A DNA stretch of 7,945 nucleotides from Candidatus Peregrinibacteria bacterium (GCA_030638845.1 DAOWDW010000083.1:1-7945), one strand, 5' to 3'; positions 1-6,872 are shown, counted from the first letter of the stretch. Notes: a model not told the origin generated them from the sequence alone. A program made the numbers and translations.

Positions 1-1
1 A

Positions 2-1600
2 GATCTTCCAAAACCTTCTATTGGTAATGTAGAAATACTTAGAGAACCAGTTGCACCATTTACTCTACAAAAAATTCTTATTAGTGCTGCAAAAAAGAAT
101 AAAGAAACTAATTGGATAGCAGTAAAAAATCTTGAGGCTGTAGTTAATAATATAAATATTCCAGATGATGTTAGGATTTTGTACCCTCCGTTCTTACTTT
201 TAGATCCTGTTTCTCAAGAAAAATTTCTATCACAAGATTCCTTTACTTACGACGAAGCACTGCTTGCTGTAAAACTCCTTTGGTACAAACCTCATTCATC
301 TGGTCAACTTACACTACATGGAGCAGAACAATCTGTATGGAGTGCAAAGATTGCATGCACAGATGATAGTGAGGCATATAAAAAACAATTTGATAATTTA
401 CCGTCTGTAATTCTTTTAGACCATAGGCAATTGCTTTCTTTTTTGGCAGACCCAGAACATACCGCACATGGTACTCTCTCCGAAAAATCACACATTATAA
501 TAGATGATGCATCTATGTTGGAAGACACGGCTACAAGAGCATATGGCTGGTACTGTGCAATAGATACATTGCGAGCAGGTGCAAAGGGAAATAACGAACT
601 AACAGGATTTACAGATATATTAAGTCTTTGGATAGAACGCACAAGAAACTCTCAAGATATTCGATACTTAACTACTCCAGATCTAACTCACCCCGATGCA
701 ATTAGCTTGCGAGACAGAGCAGATGACTTATTATACCAAGACAATCTTTCATCATCTGTTAAACAGATTATTTCTCATGCTCTTTCCATTTTAAATCCAG
801 ATAATCTTGGTGGAAGAATTGCATTTATAGAACAAAGATTTAATGGATCTCTTATTCTTCAATCTGTTCCAGAATACTTAGGAGATTTTTTACAAAAAAC
901 TCTCTACGAAAAATTTTGTGTTAGCCTAGTTCTTCCCCAAGCAAAAAATACTCGACTTGCAGAAATTCTTCCAAAGAATGTAGTACAATCACCTAGGAAT
1001 ATTTCGTCTCAAAATTGTCCATTTAGTATAAATATTGATGAATCTAACTCTATAAAAGAAATATTTGAAAACCCTCCAGAAGGAAAAACAATTTTACTTG
1101 CAACAAGTAAGCGAAGTATAGACGAGGCGTTTATGCGTCATTCTATTCCTATGGAAAAAAGAGGCGTAACTCTTATTTGCCAAGGATTTAGTGGTGGAAT
1201 AAATAGAACTCGTGCCGAGTTTTTAGAATCTGAAGGAATAGTAATTTGGATGCTTACACCATGGGCATATGAAGGAGTTTATTTACCAGAAAATTCTGCT
1301 GATAGGTTACTTTTTACAGGTCTTCCATTTGACCACCCTTCTCATGCCATTTTAAGCAAGCGGGCAGAGCATTTCCGTGACCCTTTTAATGAATATAGCT
1401 TGCCACGCATGCTAAGCCGTATTTTCCGCCTTCTAAGGACTTTCTCATTCCATTGTAAAAAAGGAGCTATTGCTCATTTCTTAGACCAGAGAATAAATAC
1501 AAAGCGATACGGAAATGATGTTAAGGCGTACCTTAATGAAATTGTTTCTGTTACAGAAGAAGAAGTTAATGATGAAGAAAAGCAGATGAAGCTACTTTAA
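2..1600 (+). CDS. DinG/XPD-like superfamily 2 helicase protein, 3' part (5' end outside window)
   Basis: The frame is open from base 2 to the TAA at 1598-1600, giving 532 visible residues. A TTG at 179 could be read as a start, but the frame continues upstream with protein-like sequence, so I treat the gene as cut by the window edge. The layout matches the DinG/XPD family, ATP-dependent 5'-3' DNA helicases. The DEAH-box position reads IIIDDASMLED (DDAS at about residues 168-171, bases 503-514). GKTILLATSKRSID resembles the strand that opens the second helicase domain. YEGVYLPE stands where DinG has WEGVDLPG, followed by GLPFDHP, YSLPRMLSRIFRLLR (motif VI region) and FLDQRINTKRYG. The Walker A motif must lie upstream, out of view. 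Key motifs deviate: DEAH is DDAS, and QxxGRxxR has become SRIFRLLR. No four-cysteine iron-sulfur cluster is visible. It could be a reduced-activity helicase or a lineage-specific variant. The family call is fairly safe; the activity is not. Confidence 0.72.
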   Translation, partial: DLPKPSIGNVEILREPVAPFTLQKILISAAKKNKETNWIAVKNLEAVVNNINIPDDVRILYPPFLLLDPVSQEKFLSQDSFTYDEALLAVKLLWYKPHSSGQLTLHGAEQSVWSAKIACTDDSEAYKKQFDNLPSVILLDHRQLLSFLADPEHTAHGTLSEKSHIIIDDASMLEDTATRAYGWYCAIDTLRAGAKGNNELTGFTDILSLWIERTRNSQDIRYLTTPDLTHPDAISLRDRADDLLYQDNLSSSVKQIISHALSILNPDNLGGRIAFIEQRFNGSLILQSVPEYLGDFLQKTLYEKFCVSLVLPQAKNTRLAEILPKNVVQSPRNISSQNCPFSINIDESNSIKEIFENPPEGKTILLATSKRSIDEAFMRHSIPMEKRGVTLICQGFSGGINRTRAEFLESEGIVIWMLTPWAYEGVYLPENSADRLLFTGLPFDHPSHAILSKRAEHFRDPFNEYSLPRMLSRIFRLLRTFSFHCKKGAIAHFLDQRINTKRYGNDVKAYLNEIVSVTEEEVNDEEKQMKLL

Positions 1601-1602
1601 TT

Positions 1603-1627
1603 TAGTATATTAGTGATTGGTATACTA
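1603..1627. terminator. Weak AT-only hairpin between convergent genes
   Basis: TAGTATA (1603-1609) and TATACTA (1621-1627) form a 7-bp inverted repeat around an 11-base loop. It sits between the helicase stop (1600) and the stop of the convergent small gene (TAG at 1625-1627, inside the right arm). It has no GC pairs and no clear U-run, so a terminator role is only a guess from position. Confidence 0.25.
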
Positions 1628-1972
1628 CTCTCCTTCCTCTGGCGGTTTACAAGTAACCCCGTTGTCCTCTCCCCAGTCAGAACACAAAGGTGGCTTTTCA
1701 CACTGTGTTGCCTTTTCATTTGTATAAACTATATATCTCCAATTGTTATCATCATCTTCACACTGAACATTACATTCATGTGGATCTAACATATCTCCTT
1801 GATATGGATAATCTACAATTATTGGTTTACCCATACATTTTTCCCCATCTTTAGGAACACTTGAAGGTGAAATAACTGGAGAAAGTATGCGTTGTAAAGC
1901 AACAAATACTAATATGAACGCAAGAACAATTGCAGTCACTCTGCCAAGTGAAGATGAAGATTTTTTAGTCAC
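1625..1972 (-). CDS. Small membrane-anchored protein with six cysteines, function unknown
   Basis: I do not recognise this 115-residue protein. It starts at GTG (1972-1970) and ends at TAG. A short basic N-terminus (MTKK, Arg11) precedes one hydrophobic segment at about residues 12-34, with no lipobox and no obvious signal peptidase site, so an N-terminally anchored protein with its tail outside is likely. The tail holds six cysteines (46, 67, 71, 91, 97, 108), enough for three disulfides, and ends in an acidic PPEEGE. There is no Shine-Dalgarno sequence. TATACT ends 7 bases before the GTG, which would suit a leaderless transcript. It lies 16 bases downstream of the truncated Bro-N gene on the same strand and converges with the helicase gene. 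The coding call rests on the anchor plus cysteine pattern and on there being no competing frame. Confidence 0.62.
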   Translation of the reverse strand: MTKKSSSSLGRVTAIVLAFILVFVALQRILSPVISPSSVPKDGEKCMGKPIIVDYPYQGDMLDPHECNVQCEDDDNNWRYIVYTNEKATQCEKPPLCSDWGEDNGVTCKPPEEGE

Positions 1973-1979
1973 TGGATTA

Positions 1980-1985
1980 AGTATA
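1980..1985 (-). promoter_or_regulatory. Candidate -10 box giving a leaderless start for the small cysteine-rich gene
   Basis: On the minus strand TATACT (5 of 6 matches to TATAAT) ends 7 bases before the GTG start at 1972, so transcription could begin at or next to the start codon. The nearest -35-like hexamer, CTGACA, is only 14 bases upstream, which is shorter than normal. In such AT-rich DNA a chance match is likely, so confidence is low. Confidence 0.25.
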
Positions 1986-1988
1986 TAT

Positions 1989-2342
1989 TTAAATAATGAT
2001 GTCAGCTAACGTTTTGGGAAGCCAAAGTTTTAAAGGTTCTGCCTTTGGAGATGGTATTGATTGAATCACACGAAATAAATCTTGAGTAGAAAAACAATCT
2101 GTCGCATATTTTTTCCCATCTGAAGCAGTTAATTTCAGTTGTACGATTTTTTCGTACACCTCACTTCCTTCGTTTTTCAACTTACTTTTTAAATCACTCC
2201 AATATCGTTTCGGAACTGTAGAATCAACTAAAATTGCCACAACATCTACAATCGAAAAATACCAAATTTCTTTTTCTTCATCAAAATAGCGACGAACTTG
2301 TTTTTCGTGGAAAAGTACGATTGAACTCTCTTTTTTTGTCAT
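1989..2342 (-). CDS. Bro-N domain (phage antirepressor-like) protein, C-terminally truncated
   Basis: The protein has 117 residues, with an ATG start and AAGG placed a few bases upstream (plus-strand CCTT within 2348-2352), the clearest ribosome site in the window. It matches the N-terminal BRO-family fold found in phage antirepressors and related bacterial proteins: VRRYFDEEKEIWYFSIVDVVAIL, a YW(S)DLKSKLKNEGSE stretch, then LKLTASDGKKYATDCF and LFRVIQSIPSPKAEPLKLWL. Relatives I know usually run to roughly 250-300 residues, continuing after LWL with AKVGYERI and a long C-terminal part. Here homology stops right after LWLPK and the frame ends seven residues later, so about half the protein is gone. 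The domain is thought to bind DNA. It may be a decayed phage-derived gene or a surviving stand-alone domain; the intact frame and ribosome site leave the second option open. Confidence 0.75.
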   Translation of the reverse strand: MTKKESSIVLFHEKQVRRYFDEEKEIWYFSIVDVVAILVDSTVPKRYWSDLKSKLKNEGSEVYEKIVQLKLTASDGKKYATDCFSTQDLFRVIQSIPSPKAEPLKLWLPKTLADIII

Positions 2343-2407
2343 AATTACCTTTTGAAATAATAAACTGGTTTAATTGTAATGATTTTTTCTTAAATTTGAA
2401 AAATATT

Positions 2408-3802
2408 TCACCCATTCCTTCCCTTCCATACAGCAAAAATTGTTCTCCATAGAATCCAAAGGTCTAGAAAAATTGACCACTCTTCTATGTATCTTAAATC
2501 TAATTTCATTTCTTCTTTAAAAGACAAATTACTTCTACCAGAAACTTGAGCAAGTCCTGTAATACCTGGTTTTACTGCAAATACACGCCTTTGTGCTTGA
2601 GTATATTTATCTACTTCTTCTGGTAGATGTGGCCGTGGACCAACCAAAGACATTTGACCAAAAAATACATTTACTAGTTGTGGGAACTCGTCTAAATCCC
2701 ATCTCCTTAATATTTTCCCAAAAGATGTAACACGCGGATCATCATCTATTTTAAATAGGGGACCATCTATTCTTTTATTTTTTCCTGATAATTTTTCTTT
2801 CTGTGCATCTGCATTTTTACGCATAGAACGAAATTTAATTACTGGAATACTTTTTACTCCTCTATCTCCTATTCTTCTAGATAAAAAGAAAACTGGTAAT
2901 CCGCTTTCTATAAGAATTCCAATTGAAATAAGTAAAAATACAGGAGAAAGAATAATAAGTGCTACTAGGCTAAGTACTACATCAAAAACGCGCTTCCATA
3001 CACGCCCCCATCCATCCAAAGGAGTTGGCTGAAAACGCATAAGAGGCGTAAGACCAAGGTGTTCTACAGATAATTGGTGAGGTACGTCTGCAAGGACTGG
3101 AGGAAGAAAAGCATATCCAATATGCTCAGATCTACAATAGTTTATTAATTCTTGTGTCGTATTACTTTCAGGGGATGCATCTGTTTGAACTATTAAATCT
3201 ATGGATGATTTATTTAGTGATATAATATTTAAATCTTTTTTGTCTTCTATGTGACCTAAATATTTGTAGCGAATATCTTCAGTTAATACTAATTTAACTG
3301 CAACAGGTACCTTCTGTTTCCCAAGTGAAATAACCGTACGCACACCTACACCAAATCGAAGAAATGCTCTCTGAATAATAACTACACACGCACGCCCAAT
3401 AAGAATAAAAAGGGTAATAAAGAATGTTGAATGAAGAAGTAAGATACGAGAATAAAATAACTGTTTCTTAAATAAAAAATACCAACCAATAATTATAACT
3501 AACCAAAGAAGGCCTGCGATAAGCAAACGCCCTACCTCATTCCATGCGCTTCTTGTGGTCCTTAATGCATATAGCCCAAGCACTGCAGCAATACATATGA
3601 ATATTGCAATACTTGGAATAATAAACCCATCAAAATATTCTATTGGTGATGGAAGTGTTTGCGGTGGCTCTAGTAATTGTATTCTAGGAATTAAATCTAT
3701 ACTTTTTACGCGTAGCATGTAACTAAGTAACAATGCAGTTAGTACCCCCAGTGCATCTAAAGGAATGCGGAGAATGCCGAAAAATACTTCAGAGCGTTTC
3801 AC
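2408..3802 (-). CDS. Polyprenyl-phosphate sugar phosphotransferase (WbaP/WcaJ-type initiating transferase)
   Basis: This 464-residue membrane enzyme belongs to the family that transfers a sugar-1-phosphate from a UDP-sugar to undecaprenyl phosphate, the first step of exopolysaccharide, O-antigen or glycan assembly. Four hydrophobic segments (about 8-30, 57-79, 91-112, 118-142) precede a cytoplasmic linker domain (about 150-260), then the membrane segment at about 271-299 (RVFDVVLSLVALIILSPVFL). The catalytic domain follows: RRIGDRG, KFRSM (323-327), DDDPRVTSFGKILRRWDLDEFPQ with the Asp371-Glu372 catalytic pair, MSLVGPRP (384-391) and PGITGLAQVSGRS. All expected motifs are present and the length is normal, so it looks active. 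Start is GTG (3802-3800): the first ATG lies inside the first membrane segment, and no ATG, GTG or TTG was found in frame just upstream. No Shine-Dalgarno site precedes the GTG. The sugar specificity cannot be read, and no other glycan genes are in view. Confidence 0.93.
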   Translation of the reverse strand: MKRSEVFFGILRIPLDALGVLTALLLSYMLRVKSIDLIPRIQLLEPPQTLPSPIEYFDGFIIPSIAIFICIAAVLGLYALRTTRSAWNEVGRLLIAGLLWLVIIIGWYFLFKKQLFYSRILLLHSTFFITLFILIGRACVVIIQRAFLRFGVGVRTVISLGKQKVPVAVKLVLTEDIRYKYLGHIEDKKDLNIISLNKSSIDLIVQTDASPESNTTQELINYCRSEHIGYAFLPPVLADVPHQLSVEHLGLTPLMRFQPTPLDGWGRVWKRVFDVVLSLVALIILSPVFLLISIGILIESGLPVFFLSRRIGDRGVKSIPVIKFRSMRKNADAQKEKLSGKNKRIDGPLFKIDDDPRVTSFGKILRRWDLDEFPQLVNVFFGQMSLVGPRPHLPEEVDKYTQAQRRVFAVKPGITGLAQVSGRSNLSFKEEMKLDLRYIEEWSIFLDLWILWRTIFAVWKGRNG

Positions 3803-3823
3803 GGAGAAAGTGTAGCAGTGAAG

Positions 3824-3853
3824 TCCTTCGACTGCACTCAGGATAAACAGTGA
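3824..3853. repeat. Dispersed-repeat-like motif TCCTTCGACTGCACTCAGGA plus AT-rich tail
   Basis: The stretch TCCTTCGACTGCACTCAGGA (3824-3843), followed by TAAACAGTGA, closely resembles a short repeat I remember as common in intergenic DNA of many environmental bacterial genomes (CCTTCGACTNCGCTCAGGAT and its complement). TCCT/AGGA at the ends are complementary; the middle pairs poorly. It lies between tRNA-Thr and the GTG start of the sugar transferase, about 21 bases upstream of that start. Only one copy is in the window, so the repeat status rests on memory. Confidence 0.4.
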
Positions 3854-3881
3854 CGCAGTAGAACAGTAAATTACAAATAAA

Positions 3882-3958
3882 TGGAGCCACCTCGGGGATT
3901 CGGACCCCGGACCTACCGCTTACAAGGCGGTTGCTCTGACCAACTGAGCTAAGGTGGC
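3882..3958 (-). tRNA. tRNA-Thr(UGU)
   Basis: Read on minus, this is a complete 77-base tRNA including an encoded CCA (plus-strand 3882-3884). The acceptor stem GCCACCT/AGGTGGC has seven pairs (3958-3952 with 3892-3886). The D-arm reads AGCTCAGTTGGTCAGAGC. The anticodon arm ACCGC-CTTGTAA-GCGGT places TGT as anticodon, decoding ACA and other Thr codons. The T-arm is CCGGG-GTTCGAATC-CCCGA style with a normal GTTCGAAT loop. The discriminator base is U. A good sigma70-type promoter lies just upstream, and the sugar transferase follows on the same strand. Confidence 0.97.
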
Positions 3959-3973
3959 TTATTACTTGATATG

Positions 3974-4002
3974 ATTCTAAAAGACTAACAAATGATTGCC
4001 AA
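3974..4002 (-). promoter_or_regulatory. Sigma70-type promoter of tRNA-Thr
   Basis: On minus, the -35 box TTGGCA (4002-3997) and -10 box TAGAAT (3979-3974) are separated by exactly 17 bases. Transcription would start about 6-8 bases downstream, near 3966-3968, giving a short 5' leader of about 8-10 bases before the mature tRNA end at 3958, which RNase P would remove. Confidence 0.65.
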
Positions 4003-4101
4003 GTATTACCGAAAGAAGTTTTTGATAGATTTGAGTCCAAACTTTCGTAATTTGTGTGACAATGTAACACAAGAAAATGTTCTAATTTTTCTTCCGAAAC
4101 C
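4003..4101. other. Spacer between the divergent tRNA-Thr and rnpB promoters
   Basis: About 100 bases lie between the two promoters. Two modest inverted repeats are visible: TTACCGAAAG (about 4006-4015) with CTTTCGTAA (about 4042-4050, one bulged base), and TTGTGT/ACACAA around a 9-base loop (about 4051-4071). Neither is long enough to assign an operator. No plausible coding frame is present: the long minus-strand frame crossing here also runs through the tRNA and into rnpB. Confidence 0.3.
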
Positions 4102-4130
4102 TTGAATACCCCAATAATAAAGAAGATAAT
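4102..4130 (+). promoter_or_regulatory. Sigma70-type promoter of rnpB
   Basis: The -35 box TTGAAT (4102-4107) and -10 box GATAAT (4125-4130) are separated by exactly 17 bases. The predicted start at about 4136-4138 coincides with the first bases of helix P1 of the RNase P RNA, so promoter and RNA boundary support each other. Confidence 0.72.
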
Positions 4131-4135
4131 AAGGC

Positions 4136-4545
4136 TCTGCTCCTTAGATGATCGCCCCCGTAGTAATGCGGTGGAGGAACGTCCGGACATCAATGGAATA
4201 CTATGCGGGTAACACCCGTCCATACGTTATATATTCGGTAAAAGCGTATGAGGACTAGTGCCACAGAGACGAGCTCCGCACTTCTGCGGAGAGTGAAACG
4301 CCTCGGAGTACCGAGGTCCTTTAATCTCCTGCTTCAAGACCGAGGAGGGCTTGCCCCTCCGAAGCTCGGAGCGTAGCGGAGAGCGAAGGGGGGTAAACTC
4401 ATGGTGATGCAAGGAGGATTTGGGAATTTGGGCTCACGAATTGATTCCGATTCGCTTAATTCCCCTCCGCATGACCCCGCAAGCAATTGCGGGGCTAGAT
4501 AGATGATCATCCTTCGACAGAAACCGGCGTACAGAGGAGCAGATC
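4136..4545 (+). ncRNA. rnpB: RNase P RNA, bacterial type A (catalytic subunit)
   Basis: This RNA cleaves 5' leaders from pre-tRNAs, together with the RnpA protein encoded elsewhere. Helix P1 pairs TCTGCTCCTT (4136-4145) with GAGGAGCAGA (4534-4543). P2 pairs GATGATC (4147-4153) with GATCATC (4505-4511). The conserved core GGAGGAACGTCCGGAC lies at 4173-4188 and its partner ACAGAAACCGGC at 4517-4528. Internal landmarks are GTGCCACAGAGAC (4258-4270), GTGAAACG (4293-4300) and GGTAAACTC (4392-4400). CCCCGCAA-GCAA-TTGCGGGG (4475-4494) is an 8-bp hairpin with a GNRA loop, as expected for P18. About 410 bases is within, or slightly above, the usual range. Helix P4 carries an unusual compensated base change and one lost pair. 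The gene has its own promoter and ends against a long palindrome. The exact ends are inferred from P1 pairing. Confidence 0.95.
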
Positions 4546-4612
4546 AAAAAATGTAATGACGCAATATGTAGAGACGCAATATTTTGCGTCTCTACATGCG
4601 TCAACATTTTTT
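4546..4612. terminator. Nested palindrome between rnpB and the histidine kinase gene, probable two-way terminator (repeat family copy C)
   Basis: The inner arms TGTAGAGACGCAA (4567-4579) and TTGCGTCTCTACA (4584-4596) form 13 pairs with loop TATT. Outside these, TGACGCA (4557-4563) pairs with TGCGTCA (4597-4603), and AAAAAATGT (4546-4554) with ACATTTTTT (4604-4612). The 67-base structure begins where rnpB ends and stops six bases before the kinase stop codon (4619-4621). Read from either strand it ends in six U residues, so it can serve as an intrinsic terminator for both convergent transcripts. The inner arms belong to the same repeat family as the palindromes after the two pilin genes. Confidence 0.8.
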
Positions 4613-4618
4613 GAAATT

Positions 4619-6817
4619 TTAAGAAGGAATTACAACCTCAAATGTACTACCTTTATCTTTTCTGCTTTTAAATGATATTTCTCCTCCTAATACTTCTACA
4701 ATCATCTTAGAAATATAAAGGCCAAGACCACTTCCTGTTGTATCTATATCCTTTGCATTATTCGCTCTAAACAAACGTTCAAATATTCGTTCTTGTTCCT
4801 TATCTGGTATTCCTATACCAGAATCATTAACAGAAATAATAATTTTATCTTTTTTCTTTTCTAGTTTTGCTTCAACTTTTCCACCTTCTTCTGTGTACTT
4901 AAACGCATTAGAAAATATATTTTGAATAATTATGTGTAACAGTACTGGATCTGTTGAAATAATTATCTTTTCCCGTGGAATATTATGCCTCCATTTTATA
5001 GATTTTTGCGCAGCAATTACCTCGCTCTCTTTGGAAATATCTATAAAGAATTTACATATATCAATATCCTGAACTTGTGCGGTAATACCTTTAGATTCCA
5101 ATTTAGCTGTTTGTAATAGCGTACTTACAAGATCCGACATTCGCTGTCCTGCCTTTCCAATTTCACGAAGATACTCTATTTGAATTTCTGATTCTTTTGC
5201 CTCTGCCTCCAAAAGCTCTCTATACCAATTAATTACAGATAGAGGTGTTCTAAGTTGGTGAGATGCAAGGGATATAAATTCAGATTTCATTTCATCAACT
5301 TTGCGCTCTTCAGATACATCTCTAAATACTGCTACAGCGCCAATTATTGTTCCACCGTTTAAAATAGGTGTAACAGAAAAATCTACTGCAATGTTATCTC
5401 CCAATGTATCACGTAGGCTCCATGCTTTGTCATATGATTGTGAAATAGTTTTGTTGCTCTTAAGGCAAAGAGTAATTGGATGATTATCATCTGATACTCT
5501 TTCTTCATTTCTCAAAAGAGGTAACTCTGTAGTTGCTGGTAAACCAATTACAACATCTTCAGAAGTTTTTAATAGCTTCTCTGCAGCAGAATTTATACTT
5601 ATAATGCCCCCTCCATCATCGCAAAGTACAACTCCGTGAATAATGGATTTTAGTATTGTTTTATTTCTTTCATACTGCTCCTGCAATTCTTTTGTCCTTT
5701 TACAAACTTGTTTCTCCATATACTTGTAGTTTCGTGATAATCGACCTACAAGGTCGAAAACTGTATCGTCTACCATTTCCAATTCATCTCCTGTGTTTAC
5801 AGATTTTTCATACTTCCATTGATTTGGTCCAAGCCCTTCAAGACCTTTGCATATTCTTATTAATGGCTTTGAAAGCCTACTAGCAAGACTTACAGAAAGC
5901 ATAGCGGACATGCCAAGGAGTACTAGACCTACAGCAAATAAGGCTATAGCCAACGTCTGAGCTCCTACCAGTGCCTCATCTACATCTACAGTTACTAGTA
6001 GACCCCATCCAATTCTTGGTAAATACCTGTAAGCAGCATATACATCTCTTCCTTGATAATTTTTAGCCATTGTAGCTCCTTCCTGCTTATTCAATGTTAA
6101 AGCAATAGGATCTTTATTCATTGTTCCTTCGCTCAAATCTCCATACTCAAAAATTAAACCATTTTCAGAAATATATTTGTGCTGAATAATAGAAATTAAT
6201 TTTTTTTCTTCTCTTGCAATAATCACTTCTGCTGACTTACCAACTGCAACAACATTTGAAATAGAATTCAAAAAATCTTTTATATTAAATTCTGCAACAA
6301 TATAGCCACTCAAATCTCCATTATTATTTATAATGGGCACTGCAACACTATGCCCTTGCCACCCCTGCTTAGAAATTACTGGATATATTCCACCAATTTT
6401 TATTTCAGAAATATCTCCTTTTAATGTCCCCTCGGAAGAAACTATTTTATTGTTGGATATAAATCCAACACCTGTAATAGAAATGCCTTCCTCCCTTGCA
6501 TCCTGAATTATTTTTCTAAATATTTTAGATGAATATCCGCTATAAAAAGCGGACCTTACATCATCACGCTTAGACCACAATGAAGTTAATTCCCAGTCTC
6601 TTCTAAAGCGCATTTCTATTGCATCTTCTTTTGCAGCAGCTTCTGAAATTAGCTGGCTAATAGTTCTTTCTCGTAAATGTGCACGTGTAATAATTACTGA
6701 AACAATAACAAGTGCTACTATCCCCACAGATGTCAGAAAAAGAAAATTTAGCGCGAGCTTCTCTTTAACAGAGAGTCTCAATCTGCCTAATCGCCACTTA
6801 TGAGGATTTTTATTCAT
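4619..6817 (-). CDS. Membrane sensor histidine kinase (Cache-like sensor, HAMP, PAS, HisKA, HATPase)
   Basis: This 732-residue kinase would sense an external signal, autophosphorylate and pass phosphate to a response regulator; no regulator is in the window. Membrane segments at about 20-45 and 288-312 flank a 240-residue extracellular region of double-Cache type (GITGVGFIS, GYIVAEFNI, and YRYLPRIGWGLLVTVD before the second segment). A HAMP-like linker (about 313-365) and a coiled stretch (about 365-395) lead to a PAS domain (about 390-505, ending AVFRDVSEER). The H-box FISLASHQLRTPLS carries His520. The N-box is NIFSNAFKYT (Asn633, Asn637), G1 DSGIGI (665-670), F-box IFERLFRA and G2 GSGLGLYI (695-702). 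All catalytic motifs are intact. ATG start; AGGA lies 13 bases upstream, farther than ideal. It follows the pilin genes on the same strand with a 103-base gap and a hairpin, so it may be transcribed separately. Confidence 0.95.
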   Translation of the reverse strand: MNKNPHKWRLGRLRLSVKEKLALNFLFLTSVGIVALVIVSVIITRAHLRERTISQLISEAAAKEDAIEMRFRRDWELTSLWSKRDDVRSAFYSGYSSKIFRKIIQDAREEGISITGVGFISNNKIVSSEGTLKGDISEIKIGGIYPVISKQGWQGHSVAVPIINNNGDLSGYIVAEFNIKDFLNSISNVVAVGKSAEVIIAREEKKLISIIQHKYISENGLIFEYGDLSEGTMNKDPIALTLNKQEGATMAKNYQGRDVYAAYRYLPRIGWGLLVTVDVDEALVGAQTLAIALFAVGLVLLGMSAMLSVSLASRLSKPLIRICKGLEGLGPNQWKYEKSVNTGDELEMVDDTVFDLVGRLSRNYKYMEKQVCKRTKELQEQYERNKTILKSIIHGVVLCDDGGGIISINSAAEKLLKTSEDVVIGLPATTELPLLRNEERVSDDNHPITLCLKSNKTISQSYDKAWSLRDTLGDNIAVDFSVTPILNGGTIIGAVAVFRDVSEERKVDEMKSEFISLASHQLRTPLSVINWYRELLEAEAKESEIQIEYLREIGKAGQRMSDLVSTLLQTAKLESKGITAQVQDIDICKFFIDISKESEVIAAQKSIKWRHNIPREKIIISTDPVLLHIIIQNIFSNAFKYTEEGGKVEAKLEKKKDKIIISVNDSGIGIPDKEQERIFERLFRANNAKDIDTTGSGLGLYISKMIVEVLGGEISFKSRKDKGSTFEVVIPS

Positions 6818-6872
6818 ATTTATGTATTTATCCTATATATTTTACCATATTTTCTATATTTTGGCTATTACC

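Noticed and set aside
179..181. TTG as start codon of the helicase-like gene
   Set aside because: The same frame is open to base 2 with sequence of normal protein character, and family members need an upstream Walker A domain.
304..642. Two overlapping minus-strand frames opposite the helicase gene
   Set aside because: They are shadows of a long frame with clear helicase motifs, without motifs or ribosome sites of their own.
2408..2410. Recoded UGA (Gly) as in Gracilibacteria or SR1
   Set aside because: The TGA falls at the normal C-terminal end of the sugar transferase family, so it acts as a stop.
3789..4223. Open minus-strand frame of 144 codons across the tRNA and the start of rnpB
   Set aside because: It runs through the tRNA (giving the familiar false peptide SVGQSNRLVSGRSGVRIPE) and antisense to rnpB, and has no protein-like composition.
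4227..4412. Open minus-strand frame of 61 codons
   Set aside because: It lies entirely antisense within rnpB, whose helices and conserved segments explain the sequence.
5301..5883. Two short plus-strand frames opposite the histidine kinase
   Set aside because: They lie antisense to the PAS and linker coding region and show no recognisable protein features.
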